A stretch of 6,430 nucleotides of DNA from Planctomycetota bacterium (GTDB taxonomy: Bacteria; Planctomycetota; UBA1135; GCA-002686595). The notes below the pieces were generated by a model that had not been told where the DNA came from, did no database searches, and saw only the letters and a program-made list of their open reading frames with translations. Positions 1 to 6,125 of this stretch are shown in pieces. The position numbers were made by a program, and so were the translations under genes. The stretch spans positions 1 through 6,430 of the forward strand of contig JAQBVH010000201.1 of NCBI GenBank assembly GCA_027623615.1. Direction: 5' to 3'. How positions within the stretch are numbered: the stretch's first letter is position 1; each line of letters starts with the position of its first letter.

Positions 1-666
1 GACGACGACCCCGGGGTCCGGCAGCTCGAGAGGACGATCCTCGAGCGGCGCGGGATCGAGGCGGTCGCCGTGGCGAGCGCTTCGGAGGCCAAGCTGAAGT
101 TGGCTGAGGATTCTGGCTCCTTCGATCTGATCCTGCTCGATATCTCCATGCCCGGGCAGTCGGGTTGGGACTTCATGGCCGACCTCCGCGAGGGTGGTGA
201 CGAGACGCCGGTCATCTTCCTGACGGCACACCATCGCGTGGAGGAGCGCGTCAGGGGCTTCGAGCTCGGGGCGGACGACTACATCCTCAAGCCGTTCGAG
301 CCGGCGGAGTTGATCGCCCGGATCGAGGCTGTCGAGCGCCGCAGGAACATCTTGCCGGTGATCAACTTCGGGGATCTGCGGGTCGACCTGGCGCACCGCG
401 TGGTGGAGCGGTCCGGGACGCGCATCGACTGCAGCCCGCGTGAGTTCGAGGTGCTCGGCGCCCTCCTCGAGGCCAAGGGTCGCATTCTCTCCAAGGCCGA
501 GCTCTTGCTGACGGTCTGGGGCTTGAACGACGACCCGGGCACCAAGGTCGTCGAGGTGCAGGTGGCGCGCCTGCGGCGCAAGCTCGACCAGGGCCAGGAA
601 TCGATGATCGAGACGGTGCTCGGGGAGGGCTACCGCTTCGTCGTCCCAAACTCCTCGGCCTCGTAG
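1..666 (+). CDS. OmpR/PhoB-family response regulator, 5' end cut by the window
   Basis: This is a two-component response regulator: an N-terminal receiver is phosphorylated by a partner histidine kinase and a C-terminal winged helix binds DNA. The frame is open from base 1 and 221 residues are visible. They begin DDDPGVRQLE, which matches the acidic cluster that normally follows the first beta strand, so only about 7-8 residues and the start codon are missing. Visible residue 47 is the phospho-acceptor Asp in LILLDISMPG (codon 139-141). Residue 75 is the conserved Thr in VIFLTAHH and residue 97 the conserved Lys in YILKPFEPAE, so the receiver looks fully functional. Residues about 122-216 form the winged helix, with the recognition-helix region VVEVQVARLRRKL and the terminal hairpin GEGYRFV. 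No kinase lies downstream in this window, and the upstream side cannot be seen. The target genes are unknown. Family assignment is secure; the specific gene is not identifiable. Confidence 0.96.
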   Translation, partial: DDDPGVRQLERTILERRGIEAVAVASASEAKLKLAEDSGSFDLILLDISMPGQSGWDFMADLREGGDETPVIFLTAHHRVEERVRGFELGADDYILKPFEPAELIARIEAVERRRNILPVINFGDLRVDLAHRVVERSGTRIDCSPREFEVLGALLEAKGRILSKAELLLTVWGLNDDPGTKVVEVQVARLRRKLDQGQESMIETVLGEGYRFVVPNSSAS

Positions 667-669
667 CCT

Positions 670-686
670 GCGTACCGTGTGTACGC
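670..686. repeat. Inverted repeat just after the response-regulator stop
   Basis: GCGTAC and GTACGC form a perfect 6-bp inverted repeat around a 5-base spacer, starting four bases after the TAG stop codon. It is not followed by a T run, so it is not a classical intrinsic terminator. It could be a weak 3'-end hairpin or a dimeric protein-binding site. A chance origin is also plausible for arms this short. Confidence 0.4.
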
Positions 687-747
687 TCTAGCTCATGTCG
701 GCCGGGGGCCGCGCTGGTTGGGACTCCGTACTTCCTGGAGTGCGACT

Positions 748-856
748 AGGAACCGCGCAGGGCAGTTGGAAACAGCGTTCCTTCCCAGGGCGTCAGTGAG
801 CCCGGGGCTCTGGACCCGAGGATTGGAAGCCCAACCAGGGAGAACGCGTAGTTCCT
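748..856. repeat. Nested inverted repeats that could close a multi-branched RNA fold
   Basis: AGGAAC at 748-753 pairs with GTTCCT at 851-856. Inside it GCGTTC at 775-780 pairs with GAACGC at 842-847, and these in turn enclose the small palindromes 798-810 (GAGCCC, a central G, GGGCTC) and 823-834 (TTGG, AAGC, CCAA). Read as RNA, this is a two-step closing stem around two hairpins, with a 21-base bulge on the 5' side. The arms are only 4-6 bp, so the statistical support is weak. I do not recognise a known riboswitch or structured RNA family. Confidence 0.3.
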
Positions 857-906
857 GGCGAATTCTTTCCGGTTTCCAAGCCGGATCTCCATTACCCGGC
901 CAGGAA
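852..906. repeat. 8-bp inverted repeat with an inner hairpin, competing with the 748-856 fold
   Basis: TTCCTGGC at 852-859 is perfectly complementary to GCCAGGAA at 899-906. Between them TCCGG at 868-872 pairs with CCGGA at 881-885. The left arm overlaps the 851-856 arm of the upstream nested pair, so the two folds could not form together in one transcript. An 8-bp pair in 284 bp is close to chance expectation, so this is recorded as a candidate only. Confidence 0.3.
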
Positions 907-931
907 TCCGAAGACTGATAAGGCTCTGGAA

Positions 932-955
932 CCCACAGGGGGGGGGACACGTGGG
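932..955 (+). promoter_or_regulatory. G9 ribosome-binding region and stem covering the GTG start
   Basis: A run of nine G (938-946), preceded by CACA, lies four bases before the GTG start at 951. The AGGGGG at its 5' edge (937-942) is at a normal Shine-Dalgarno distance, so the tract probably provides the ribosome-binding site. CCCAC (932-936) is complementary to GTGGG (951-955), which contains the start codon. The pairing would put the start codon in a stem and the G tract in the loop. A homopolymer of this length is also prone to slippage, which would alter the spacing to the start. Regulatory use is inferred, not shown. Confidence 0.45.
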
Positions 956-2735
956 AAATCTGCTCGTCATTGACTCCGACACCGCTGCTCGAGGCATCGT
1001 TCGAGGCCGCCTGGCCGACGCCGGTCACCTCGTGCATGAAGCCGACGACCCAGAGGTCGGCGTCCGCGCTGCTCGCGACGGCGACTACGACGGCGTCCTC
1101 CTGTCCTTCGAGCGTGCGGACACCAGCGAAGAGCTCTGCTCGCGGCTCCTCGCTCAGAGCAATCCGACCACCACACCGCTCATCGCCTACTGCCTGCTCG
1201 AGGAGGCGGACAAGTTCGTTCCGCGCGCCCTCGACGCCGGTGTGCATGCGGTCGTCAGCCCGAGCTCCGGGCCGCAGCTCGAGCGCGTTGTCGTGGCGAC
1301 GATCGCCGCCTTCGGGCGGGTCGCCAACCTCGTCGATCGCCAGAGGGCCCTGCGAGTGGACCAGCGCCGGCTCACCGAGCAGCTCGGCGGGCAAGCTCCC
1401 ACGAACGAGGCGCCACGCCCCCGCAAGCGCAGCGCGAGCCCCGAGTCGGCCCTGATCCTCGACCCGGGCATGGTCGTGCGCTGGTGTGACCGCGACAGCT
1501 GGGTAGTTCTCGGGCGCAACTGCGTCGGGAGCTCCGTACGCGACCTCGTGCCCGGTTCCGGGCTCGAGCGCTTCGTCAGCCAAGCCAAGACGGTCCCTCA
1601 GCACGGCATTCCCCTCGAGCTGCCCTCAACCGCAGGGGTACCCGGTCGGGTCTTGGGTGCCTCGGTATATCCCCTGGGCAAGGGGTGGCGCTGCCTCCTG
1701 CTCGCGGACCTGCGTGGTTGCGAGAGTCACGTGGCAGGTCAAGTCGTGTCCATCCTGGGAGACGCGGGGCAGCGCGCCTACGGTGTCGATCGCATCGAAG
1801 GGTCGGGTCCCGTCGGCACGCACCTGCGCCACGAGGTGGCGCAGCGCGCCGCGGACCGCGCGCCGGTCCTCCTGCTCGGTGAGACCGGCACCGAGCGCGA
1901 GTTGCTCGCGCGGGTGCTGCACTACCAGGGCGCCCAGAGCGCGCTGGCCACGCCGATCATGGACGTCCGCTGCTCGGCCCACTCGAGCAATCGAGTCGAC
2001 CGCCTGCTGTTCGGCTCGGGCAAGGACGGGGCCGGCGTCGCACGACCCGGCCTGTTCGAGCTGCTTACCCGCGGCACGATCGTCCTGCACGAGGTCGACA
2101 CCTTGACTCGCGAACTCCAAGCGCGCCTGCTGGCGACGCTCGCGAGCCCCGACGACGGTGCCCCGCGGGTGATCGCGACGACCACTCGCGACCTGAATGT
2201 CCTCGCAACCCAGCGGGACTTCGACCAGGACCTGGCTGCCCTCCTGATGGGTCAGCGCATCGACGTGCCGCCGCTGCGCAACCGCGGCGCCGAGTTGACC
2301 GAGCTGGTCAACTTGCAGCTTGAGGCCCATGGTCTGCGGGAGGTGGACGAGGACGCCTACACCGCGCTCCGGCACTACGCCTGGCCCGGCAACCTGCTCG
2401 AGCTGGAGGACACCATGCAGCGTGCGCTGCGCACTTCCCAGGGCGGGCCCCTGAGGGTCGAGCACCTGCCCTCGAGCTTGCTCGAGACCTCGCGCGAACT
2501 GGCCTCGGCCGATGCCCGGGCGGGCGATCGCCCCGCCGCGCACCCGGCGCCCGCGCAGATCAGCACCCCGTGGACCATCGCGGGCGACGACCCGATCAGC
2601 TTCGAGGTCTACGAGCGAAAAGCGATCCTGCGCGCGCTGCACGCTTGCCGCGGAGACCGTCTTGCGGCCGCACGCATGCTGCGCTTGGGCAAGAGCACCC
2701 TCTACCGCAAGATCCGGCGCTACGGGATCGAGTAG
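951..2735 (+). CDS. Degenerate NtrC-like regulator: pseudo-receiver, PAS-like, inactive AAA+ domain, Fis-type HTH
   Basis: The 594-aa protein has the layout of a sigma-54 activator. Residues 1-125 are a receiver (acidic D8/D10) whose phospho-acceptor is replaced by S52 (VLLSFERAD) and whose conserved Lys is S103 (VVSPSS). Residues about 165-255 look PAS-like. Residues about 285-510 are the AAA+ domain. Its Walker A is GETGTERE (310-317), with the usual G-K changed to E315-R316. Walker B is VLHEV, with His380 in place of Asp. There is no GAFTGA loop: LFGSGKDGAGVARPGLFE runs straight through. The arginine-finger segment reads FDQDLAALL, without either Arg, and the sensor II Arg of WPGNVREL is Leu483 (WPGNLLEL). 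The family core remains recognisable in PGLFE, RVIATTTRDL and PPLRNR. Residues 551-594 form an intact Fis-type HTH (LAAARMLRLGKSTLYRKI). I infer a DNA-binding pseudo-ATPase that does not drive sigma-54 open-complex formation and may work by binding, recruitment or competition. GTG at 951 is chosen because the receiver starts there (MGNLLVIDSD). The reading frame is intact, so this is not a pseudogene by frame. Confidence 0.9.
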   Translation: MGNLLVIDSDTAARGIVRGRLADAGHLVHEADDPEVGVRAARDGDYDGVLLSFERADTSEELCSRLLAQSNPTTTPLIAYCLLEEADKFVPRALDAGVHAVVSPSSGPQLERVVVATIAAFGRVANLVDRQRALRVDQRRLTEQLGGQAPTNEAPRPRKRSASPESALILDPGMVVRWCDRDSWVVLGRNCVGSSVRDLVPGSGLERFVSQAKTVPQHGIPLELPSTAGVPGRVLGASVYPLGKGWRCLLLADLRGCESHVAGQVVSILGDAGQRAYGVDRIEGSGPVGTHLRHEVAQRAADRAPVLLLGETGTERELLARVLHYQGAQSALATPIMDVRCSAHSSNRVDRLLFGSGKDGAGVARPGLFELLTRGTIVLHEVDTLTRELQARLLATLASPDDGAPRVIATTTRDLNVLATQRDFDQDLAALLMGQRIDVPPLRNRGAELTELVNLQLEAHGLREVDEDAYTALRHYAWPGNLLELEDTMQRALRTSQGGPLRVEHLPSSLLETSRELASADARAGDRPAAHPAPAQISTPWTIAGDDPISFEVYERKAILRALHACRGDRLAAARMLRLGKSTLYRKIRRYGIE

Positions 2736-2759
2736 CCGCGCTCCACGGCCCGCCAGGAA
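2736..2759. other. Short convergent intergenic gap
   Basis: Only 24 bases separate the TAG of the plus-strand regulator from the stop codon of the minus-strand membrane-protein gene. I see no hairpin followed by a T run on either strand. Transcripts from the two sides probably end inside each other's 3' regions or rely on Rho. Confidence 0.7.
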
Positions 2760-4736
2760 TCACTCGAAGGCGTGCACCACGGTCGCGCTGCACGCCGCCA
2801 GCGGGTGCTCCTCACGCATGCGCGGGTTCAACAACCGCGCGCGTATTTCCCTCAGCGGCTGGCCAGCCTCGGGGAGCGGCGCGCGGAACAGCTGGACCGG
2901 ACGCCCGTCGCCGTGGTCCACCAAGAGCCCGGTGCGAGCGTGGATCGAGTCCTCGGCATGCAGACGGCCGCGCGGATCGACGAGGTACCTGTCGCCAGCG
3001 GCATCGACCGCGACGAGCTCGAGGTGCACGAGCTGGGGATGTCCGCGGCCGGCCGGGGAGGAGGCCACCTCGACCACCAGGTCGCCGCTCTCGACGCGCA
3101 GCGTGAGCCGAGGGGCCAGGTCGAGGTCCCGACGACGGAGCAGCCGGATGGGTTGACCCCCGTACGAGCGCGGGTCGCGCTCGTCCGCCACGGGGACGGT
3201 CACCAGCTCGTAGTTCTCCAGGGTCGTGAGCAGGTGCCGCCGCGCGTCGACCTCGAGCTGGAGACTGGCCAGCCACTCGGGATCGAGCCCAAGCTGTGTG
3301 CCGCGCTGCTGGAGCTGCTTGTTGTCCGAGATGCGCATGGGCAGCAGGAGGTCCGGGCGCTGCTCGAGGCAGGCCACGAGATCGAGGGGCCGGCGCACGG
3401 GCCACGCGGGGCGACGACCTGCCCGTGACGCGGTACGCCGGCCGGACATGTCGATCACGGTGCGGTCCGCGAGGGAGCCGAGGGCGCCGGGCCATGGGGC
3501 GGCGACGCTCAGCTCGGTGTCGACCTGCTCGCGCAGGAACCGGCCGAGGGCGCGCATGTCCTTGGTCTCGCGCAGCTCCTCCTGCAAGGAAGAGCGACCG
3601 CGCAGGGGCTCGCGACCGAGGGCCGGGCGCGCGAAGGAATCCTCGAGCCAGGCCTGGTGCCAGTGCATGGTGCTCGCGCCCTTGCTCGCCAGCGCCGATC
3701 CTAGCGAGGTCACGATCAAGGCCGCCCAGCAGAGGGCCTCGAGCGCTGGCCGGCGTCGATCCAGCGCAGCGATCACGCCGAACTGCACGGCGATGGCCAG
3801 CAGGGGCAGCATGGGCGCCAAACTCGCGGCGAAGGGGGCGACGCCGCCTCCCTCGAACAGGATCAGACCCAGCCAGACGCCGGCGAGCAGGAGCGCGCGC
3901 GCACCCTCCGGCTTCAGGCGGCCGACCAGGAGTCCGCCGAGCGGGAACAGAACGAGCGCGGGGGTGACGGCAGTGATGCTGAAGTCCGCGAGGTAGCGCA
4001 GGCCCTCGGGGACCAGCGCTGGGTTCAGGTCCGCAAGAGTGGCCAGGTAGAGACGTCCGCCGTAGCCGTCCGGGGCGAGAGCCAACGCGATCCCCGCCAC
4101 GAGGGCGGGCCCTAGTGACCAAAGCGGGGTGGGCCGCGGTCCACCCTCGCGGCGCCGCCGCTCGCCGATCGCGAACAGGGCCAGCACGCTCGCCATGACC
4201 AGACCCTCGGCGCAGACGCTGACGAGCATCAGCATTCCGAGCGCAAACAGGAGCGTACGTCGACGCTCCCGCGCCACGAAGGCCAGGGCCAGGGCGAAGG
4301 TCAGGAAGGGGAGCTCGGTGCCGCTGCCCGCGGCGGTGGCGAAGGTGCCGGAGGTGACGAGCAGCAGGGCGGGGATGATGCCTGCGCTGCGATCGACCGC
4401 GAAGCGGGTGGAGGTGCTTATCGTGAGCAGGGCCGCCACGGCGCCCAAGATCTGCACGACCCGGTTGACCGGCAGGAGCAGCCGCTCCGCCAGGGCCGAG
4501 ATCGCGACGAGCAAGGGCGAAGCGTGGGAGCCGAGGCCTCCGCGCAGCCCGCTGGCCGCGTCCTCGCCCGGGTTCCAGACGAGCAGGCCCTCGTGCACCC
4601 AGTTGCGGGCCAAGCGGAACGCAGCGTGGGACTCCTCGAACGGTTGCCCCAGGCGACCATCCGGCTCCAGGTGCAGCGCGATCGCGTGGGCGAGCAACGC
4701 CGCCATCGCCAGGAGCAGGGCCGTCGTGCGGTTCAT
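2760..4736 (-). CDS. Multi-span membrane protein, GT-C glycosyltransferase-like
   Basis: The 658-aa protein opens with a hydrophobic segment (about 4-22) and has roughly ten membrane spans up to about residue 350, then a soluble C-terminal half (355-658). After the first span it reads FEESHAAFRLARNW...GLLVWNPGE...SPLLVAI (33-79). This resembles the first periplasmic loop of GT-C glycosyltransferases (typically DDAYI.FRYARN...G.VfNPGE...SPL), where acidic residues are needed for transfer from a polyprenyl-phosphate sugar. E34/E35 would be the candidates here. I infer a role in adding sugars to an envelope lipid, polymer or protein on the outer face of the inner membrane; donor and acceptor cannot be told. 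The C-terminal half has no domain I recognise, though LVLHLELVAVD-like strand segments at about 543-625 suggest a beta-rich module. The ATG at 4736 has no clear Shine-Dalgarno. The next Met (residue 11) would cut the first span, so the first ATG is preferred. It could instead be a non-enzymatic membrane protein of unknown function. Confidence 0.8.
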   Translation of the reverse strand: MNRTTALLLAMAALLAHAIALHLEPDGRLGQPFEESHAAFRLARNWVHEGLLVWNPGEDAASGLRGGLGSHASPLLVAISALAERLLLPVNRVVQILGAVAALLTISTSTRFAVDRSAGIIPALLLVTSGTFATAAGSGTELPFLTFALALAFVARERRRTLLFALGMLMLVSVCAEGLVMASVLALFAIGERRRREGGPRPTPLWSLGPALVAGIALALAPDGYGGRLYLATLADLNPALVPEGLRYLADFSITAVTPALVLFPLGGLLVGRLKPEGARALLLAGVWLGLILFEGGGVAPFAASLAPMLPLLAIAVQFGVIAALDRRRPALEALCWAALIVTSLGSALASKGASTMHWHQAWLEDSFARPALGREPLRGRSSLQEELRETKDMRALGRFLREQVDTELSVAAPWPGALGSLADRTVIDMSGRRTASRAGRRPAWPVRRPLDLVACLEQRPDLLLPMRISDNKQLQQRGTQLGLDPEWLASLQLEVDARRHLLTTLENYELVTVPVADERDPRSYGGQPIRLLRRRDLDLAPRLTLRVESGDLVVEVASSPAGRGHPQLVHLELVAVDAAGDRYLVDPRGRLHAEDSIHARTGLLVDHGDGRPVQLFRAPLPEAGQPLREIRARLLNPRMREEHPLAACSATVVHAFE

Positions 4737-4749
4737 GTGCCGGTGAGCC

Positions 4750-4768
4750 TAGCAGCCCGTTGAAAAAG
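4750..4768 (+). repeat. Left terminal inverted repeat
   Basis: This is the 19-bp left end of the element, on the side of the membrane-protein gene. It matches the right end in 19 of 19 positions. Confidence 0.9.
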
Positions 4769-4828
4769 ATCCCTGCTGCGGCTGCGCGTGTTTTGCCATG
4801 GCGTCGTCACGCTCGTCGAGTCGTGCTC

Positions 4829-4846
4829 AGCGGCCAGGAGGCCGCT
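4829..4846. repeat. Central hairpin of the MITE-like element
   Basis: AGCGGCC and GGCCGCT form a perfect 7-bp stem with an AGGA loop, close to the midpoint of the element. A central hairpin is what a largely self-complementary non-autonomous element would show. Confidence 0.6.
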
Positions 4847-4906
4847 TCCGCCGCCTCTCTGTCGCGTTCCTAGCCACGAAAAAACACGCTTTGCCTCGCG
4901 ACGGGA

Positions 4907-4925
4907 CTTTTTCAACGGGCTGCTA
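4907..4925 (-). repeat. Right terminal inverted repeat, overlapping the thiI stop codon
   Basis: This is the 19-bp right end of the element. Its outermost three bases, CTA on the plus strand, are the TAG stop codon of thiI on the minus strand. Confidence 0.9.
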
Positions 4926-6125
4926 ATCCTCGAACGTGATCTTGCGCAGCTCGAGACCTGCGACCGCCCGGTCGACGAGGCCCGCGACGTCGAGCTTGGC
5001 CTCGGCTTCGAGGCAGGCCTTGATGGTGCCCTTGATCACCGGCCGGCTGGGTTGAAAGACCGTGCAGCAGTCGGGCTCGGGGACGTTCGAGAGCTCGAAG
5101 GTGCCGATCTTGCGGGCCAGGGTGACCGCCTCCTCCTTGTCATAGGTGAGCAGCGGGCGCAGCACCATGCGCTGCGTGGCCGCGCCGATGCACTCCATGT
5201 TCTCCATGGTCTGGCTCGCGACCTGACCCAGGGCTTCGCCGGTGACCAGCGCCTGGTAGTCGTGCTCGTCCGCCACGCGGTCCGCGATGCGCTGCATGAA
5301 GCGGCGATAGAGGACCGTGCGGTAGGGTTCGGGCGCGTTGTCGCGGATGGACGTCTGCACCTCGGCGAAGGGCACGATGAACAGCCGCGACTCGGACTGG
5401 TAGCGGCCGAGGGCGCGCGCCAGGTCGGTCACCTTCTTGACAAAGCCCTCGCCGATGAAGGGGGAGGAGTGGAAGCTGATGTAGCCGACGCGGCAGCCAC
5501 GCTTCATGGCCAGGTACGCGGCGACGGGTGAGTCGATGCCACCCGAGAGCAGCACGAGTCCACGGCCGAGTGTGCCGACCGGCAGGCCGCCTGGACCCTG
5601 GTGGGAGCGCAGGTAGAGCCAGGTGCGGTCGCTGCGCACCTCGATACCGAGGGTCAGGTCCGCGTTCTCGAGGTCGACCTTGATCTTGTCGGGACCGGGC
5701 AGGATCTGCGGACCGAGCGCGTGCTCGAGCTCCCCCGAGGTCATCGGGAAGCGCTTCTCCGCGCGCCGCGCGCGGATGCGAAAGCGGATCGGCCAGGGGC
5801 CGGGGTGCTCCGCCAGCGTGTCGTCGAGCAGGGCCTTGGCGACGCGCGCGATGTCGGTCGGGTCGCTCTGCGCACCCCACACGGGGGACACGGTCTTCAC
5901 GCCCGGGACGTCCGCGAGCCGGCGCGCGACCTGCAGGGCGCGCCGCTCGGGGTAGACGGTGATGCGTCCGAAGGTGCGCTCGACGCGCACGGGCGAGAGC
6001 TCCTTGGCGGCCTCGCGTAGGTTGCGCGCGAGGGCGCGCTCGAACACGGGACGGTTGCCCTTCTTGAGGGCAATCTCCGCGTAGCGCACGAGGATCGCCT
6101 CGGGTGCGGCCAGGGTCGTGGTCAA
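4923..6125 (-). CDS. thiI: tRNA 4-thiouridine synthase ThiI, short form without a rhodanese domain
   Basis: ThiI adenylates and then thiolates uridine 8 of tRNA, using sulfur passed from a cysteine desulfurase. From the TTG start the protein has 400 residues. Residues about 9-75 are the N-terminal ferredoxin-like domain (ILVRYAEIALKKGNRPVFE). Residues 76-175 are the THUMP tRNA-binding domain. The PP-loop ATP site is LLSGGIDSPVAA (192-203). Family motifs follow: LVTGEALGQVASQTMENM (293-310), RPLLTYDKEEAV (323-334) and PEPDCCTVFQP (349-359), where C353/C354 lie at the conserved cysteine position. There is no C-terminal rhodanese domain, as in the roughly 400-aa forms found in many bacteria. The TTG at 6125 is preferred because GGAGG lies seven bases upstream and the start overlaps the preceding stop as TTGA. 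The open frame runs further up to 6296, but that stretch is arginine- and proline-rich, overlaps the desulfurase and has no family similarity. A TAG within the repeat element ends the gene. Confidence 0.95.
   Translation of the reverse strand: MTTTLAAPEAILVRYAEIALKKGNRPVFERALARNLREAAKELSPVRVERTFGRITVYPERRALQVARRLADVPGVKTVSPVWGAQSDPTDIARVAKALLDDTLAEHPGPWPIRFRIRARRAEKRFPMTSGELEHALGPQILPGPDKIKVDLENADLTLGIEVRSDRTWLYLRSHQGPGGLPVGTLGRGLVLLSGGIDSPVAAYLAMKRGCRVGYISFHSSPFIGEGFVKKVTDLARALGRYQSESRLFIVPFAEVQTSIRDNAPEPYRTVLYRRFMQRIADRVADEHDYQALVTGEALGQVASQTMENMECIGAATQRMVLRPLLTYDKEEAVTLARKIGTFELSNVPEPDCCTVFQPSRPVIKGTIKACLEAEAKLDVAGLVDRAVAGLELRKITFED
6122..6125 (-). promoter_or_regulatory. TTGA stop/start overlap between desulfurase and thiI
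   Basis: On the minus strand the bases TTGA contain both the TTG start of thiI and the TGA stop of the desulfurase gene. A four-base overlap of this sort usually means that the same ribosomes, or ribosomes arriving on the same mRNA, translate both genes in a fixed ratio. Confidence 0.85.

Larger units (their letters stand above)
667..950. other. Intergenic leader region rich in inverted repeats
   Basis: This 284-bp gap lies between two plus-strand genes and is less GC-rich than they are. I see no convincing coding sequence; a short open frame at 679-918 has no family signature or good start. I also see no convincing -35/-10 or -24/-12 promoter. It does contain many inverted pairs: 670-675/681-686, 699-703/707-711, 723-727/737-741, 748-753/851-856, 775-780/842-847, 798-803/805-810, 823-826/831-834, 868-872/881-885, 852-859/899-906 and 932-936/951-955. 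Some are nested and some compete for the same bases. It probably holds the promoter and 5' leader of the regulator at 951. Short inverted pairs arise often by chance, so a functional RNA fold is only a possibility. Confidence 0.6.
4750..4925. mobile_element. 176-bp MITE-like element with perfect 19-bp terminal inverted repeats
   Basis: TAGCAGCCCGTTGAAAAAG at 4750-4768 is the exact reverse complement of 4907-4925. Pairing continues inward: TCCC (4770-4773) with GGGA (4903-4906), GCGTGTTTT (4786-4794) with AAAACACGC (4881-4889), and a central hairpin AGCGGCC/GGCCGCT (4829-4835/4840-4846) with an AGGA loop. The whole element could therefore fold on itself. No transposase or other gene is inside, so it would have to be moved in trans by a related insertion sequence. 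The outermost TA (or CTA: 4749-4751 and 4923-4925) is present at both ends and may be the target duplication, in which case the proper ends begin at GCAGCCC. Ends containing GTTGAAAAA resemble some IS families from memory, but I cannot name the parent. It could alternatively be a chromosomal hairpin repeat of the REP/BIME kind. Confidence 0.78.

Noticed and set aside
856..870. Possible sigma-54 promoter (TGGCGAATTCTTTCC)
   Set aside because: The -24 half is partly right, but the -12 half has TTCC in place of TTGC, losing the invariant GC.
730..950. A known riboswitch such as a c-di-GMP or cobalamin class in the leader
   Set aside because: I could not find the conserved loop sequences of these classes. 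Only generic inverted pairs are present.
693..1604. Long minus-strand open frame opposite the leader and the regulator's N-terminal part
   Set aside because: It lies over a clearly coding receiver domain, its product shows no family signature, and high GC content commonly leaves long antisense frames open.
1626..2642. Long minus-strand open frame (338 codons) opposite the AAA+ and HTH regions
   Set aside because: The plus frame carries recognisable AAA+ landmarks and a Fis HTH. The antisense product is low-complexity and has no motif.
899..2761. The 10-mer GCCAGGAATC occurs at 899-908 and again at 2752-2761, flanking the regulator gene
   Set aside because: Several 10-mer matches are expected by chance in a window this long, and there are no other signs of a mobile unit around this gene.
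2812..4122. Alternative minus-strand frame of 436 codons inside the membrane-protein gene
   Set aside because: The product is dominated by Arg, Pro and Ala, typical of an out-of-frame reading of GC-rich DNA. The overlapping frame gives proper membrane spans and a GT-C-like loop.
4788..5531. Plus-strand open frame of 247 codons opposite thiI and the mobile element
   Set aside because: It covers the ThiI PP-loop and the CCTVF region in antisense and resembles nothing known.
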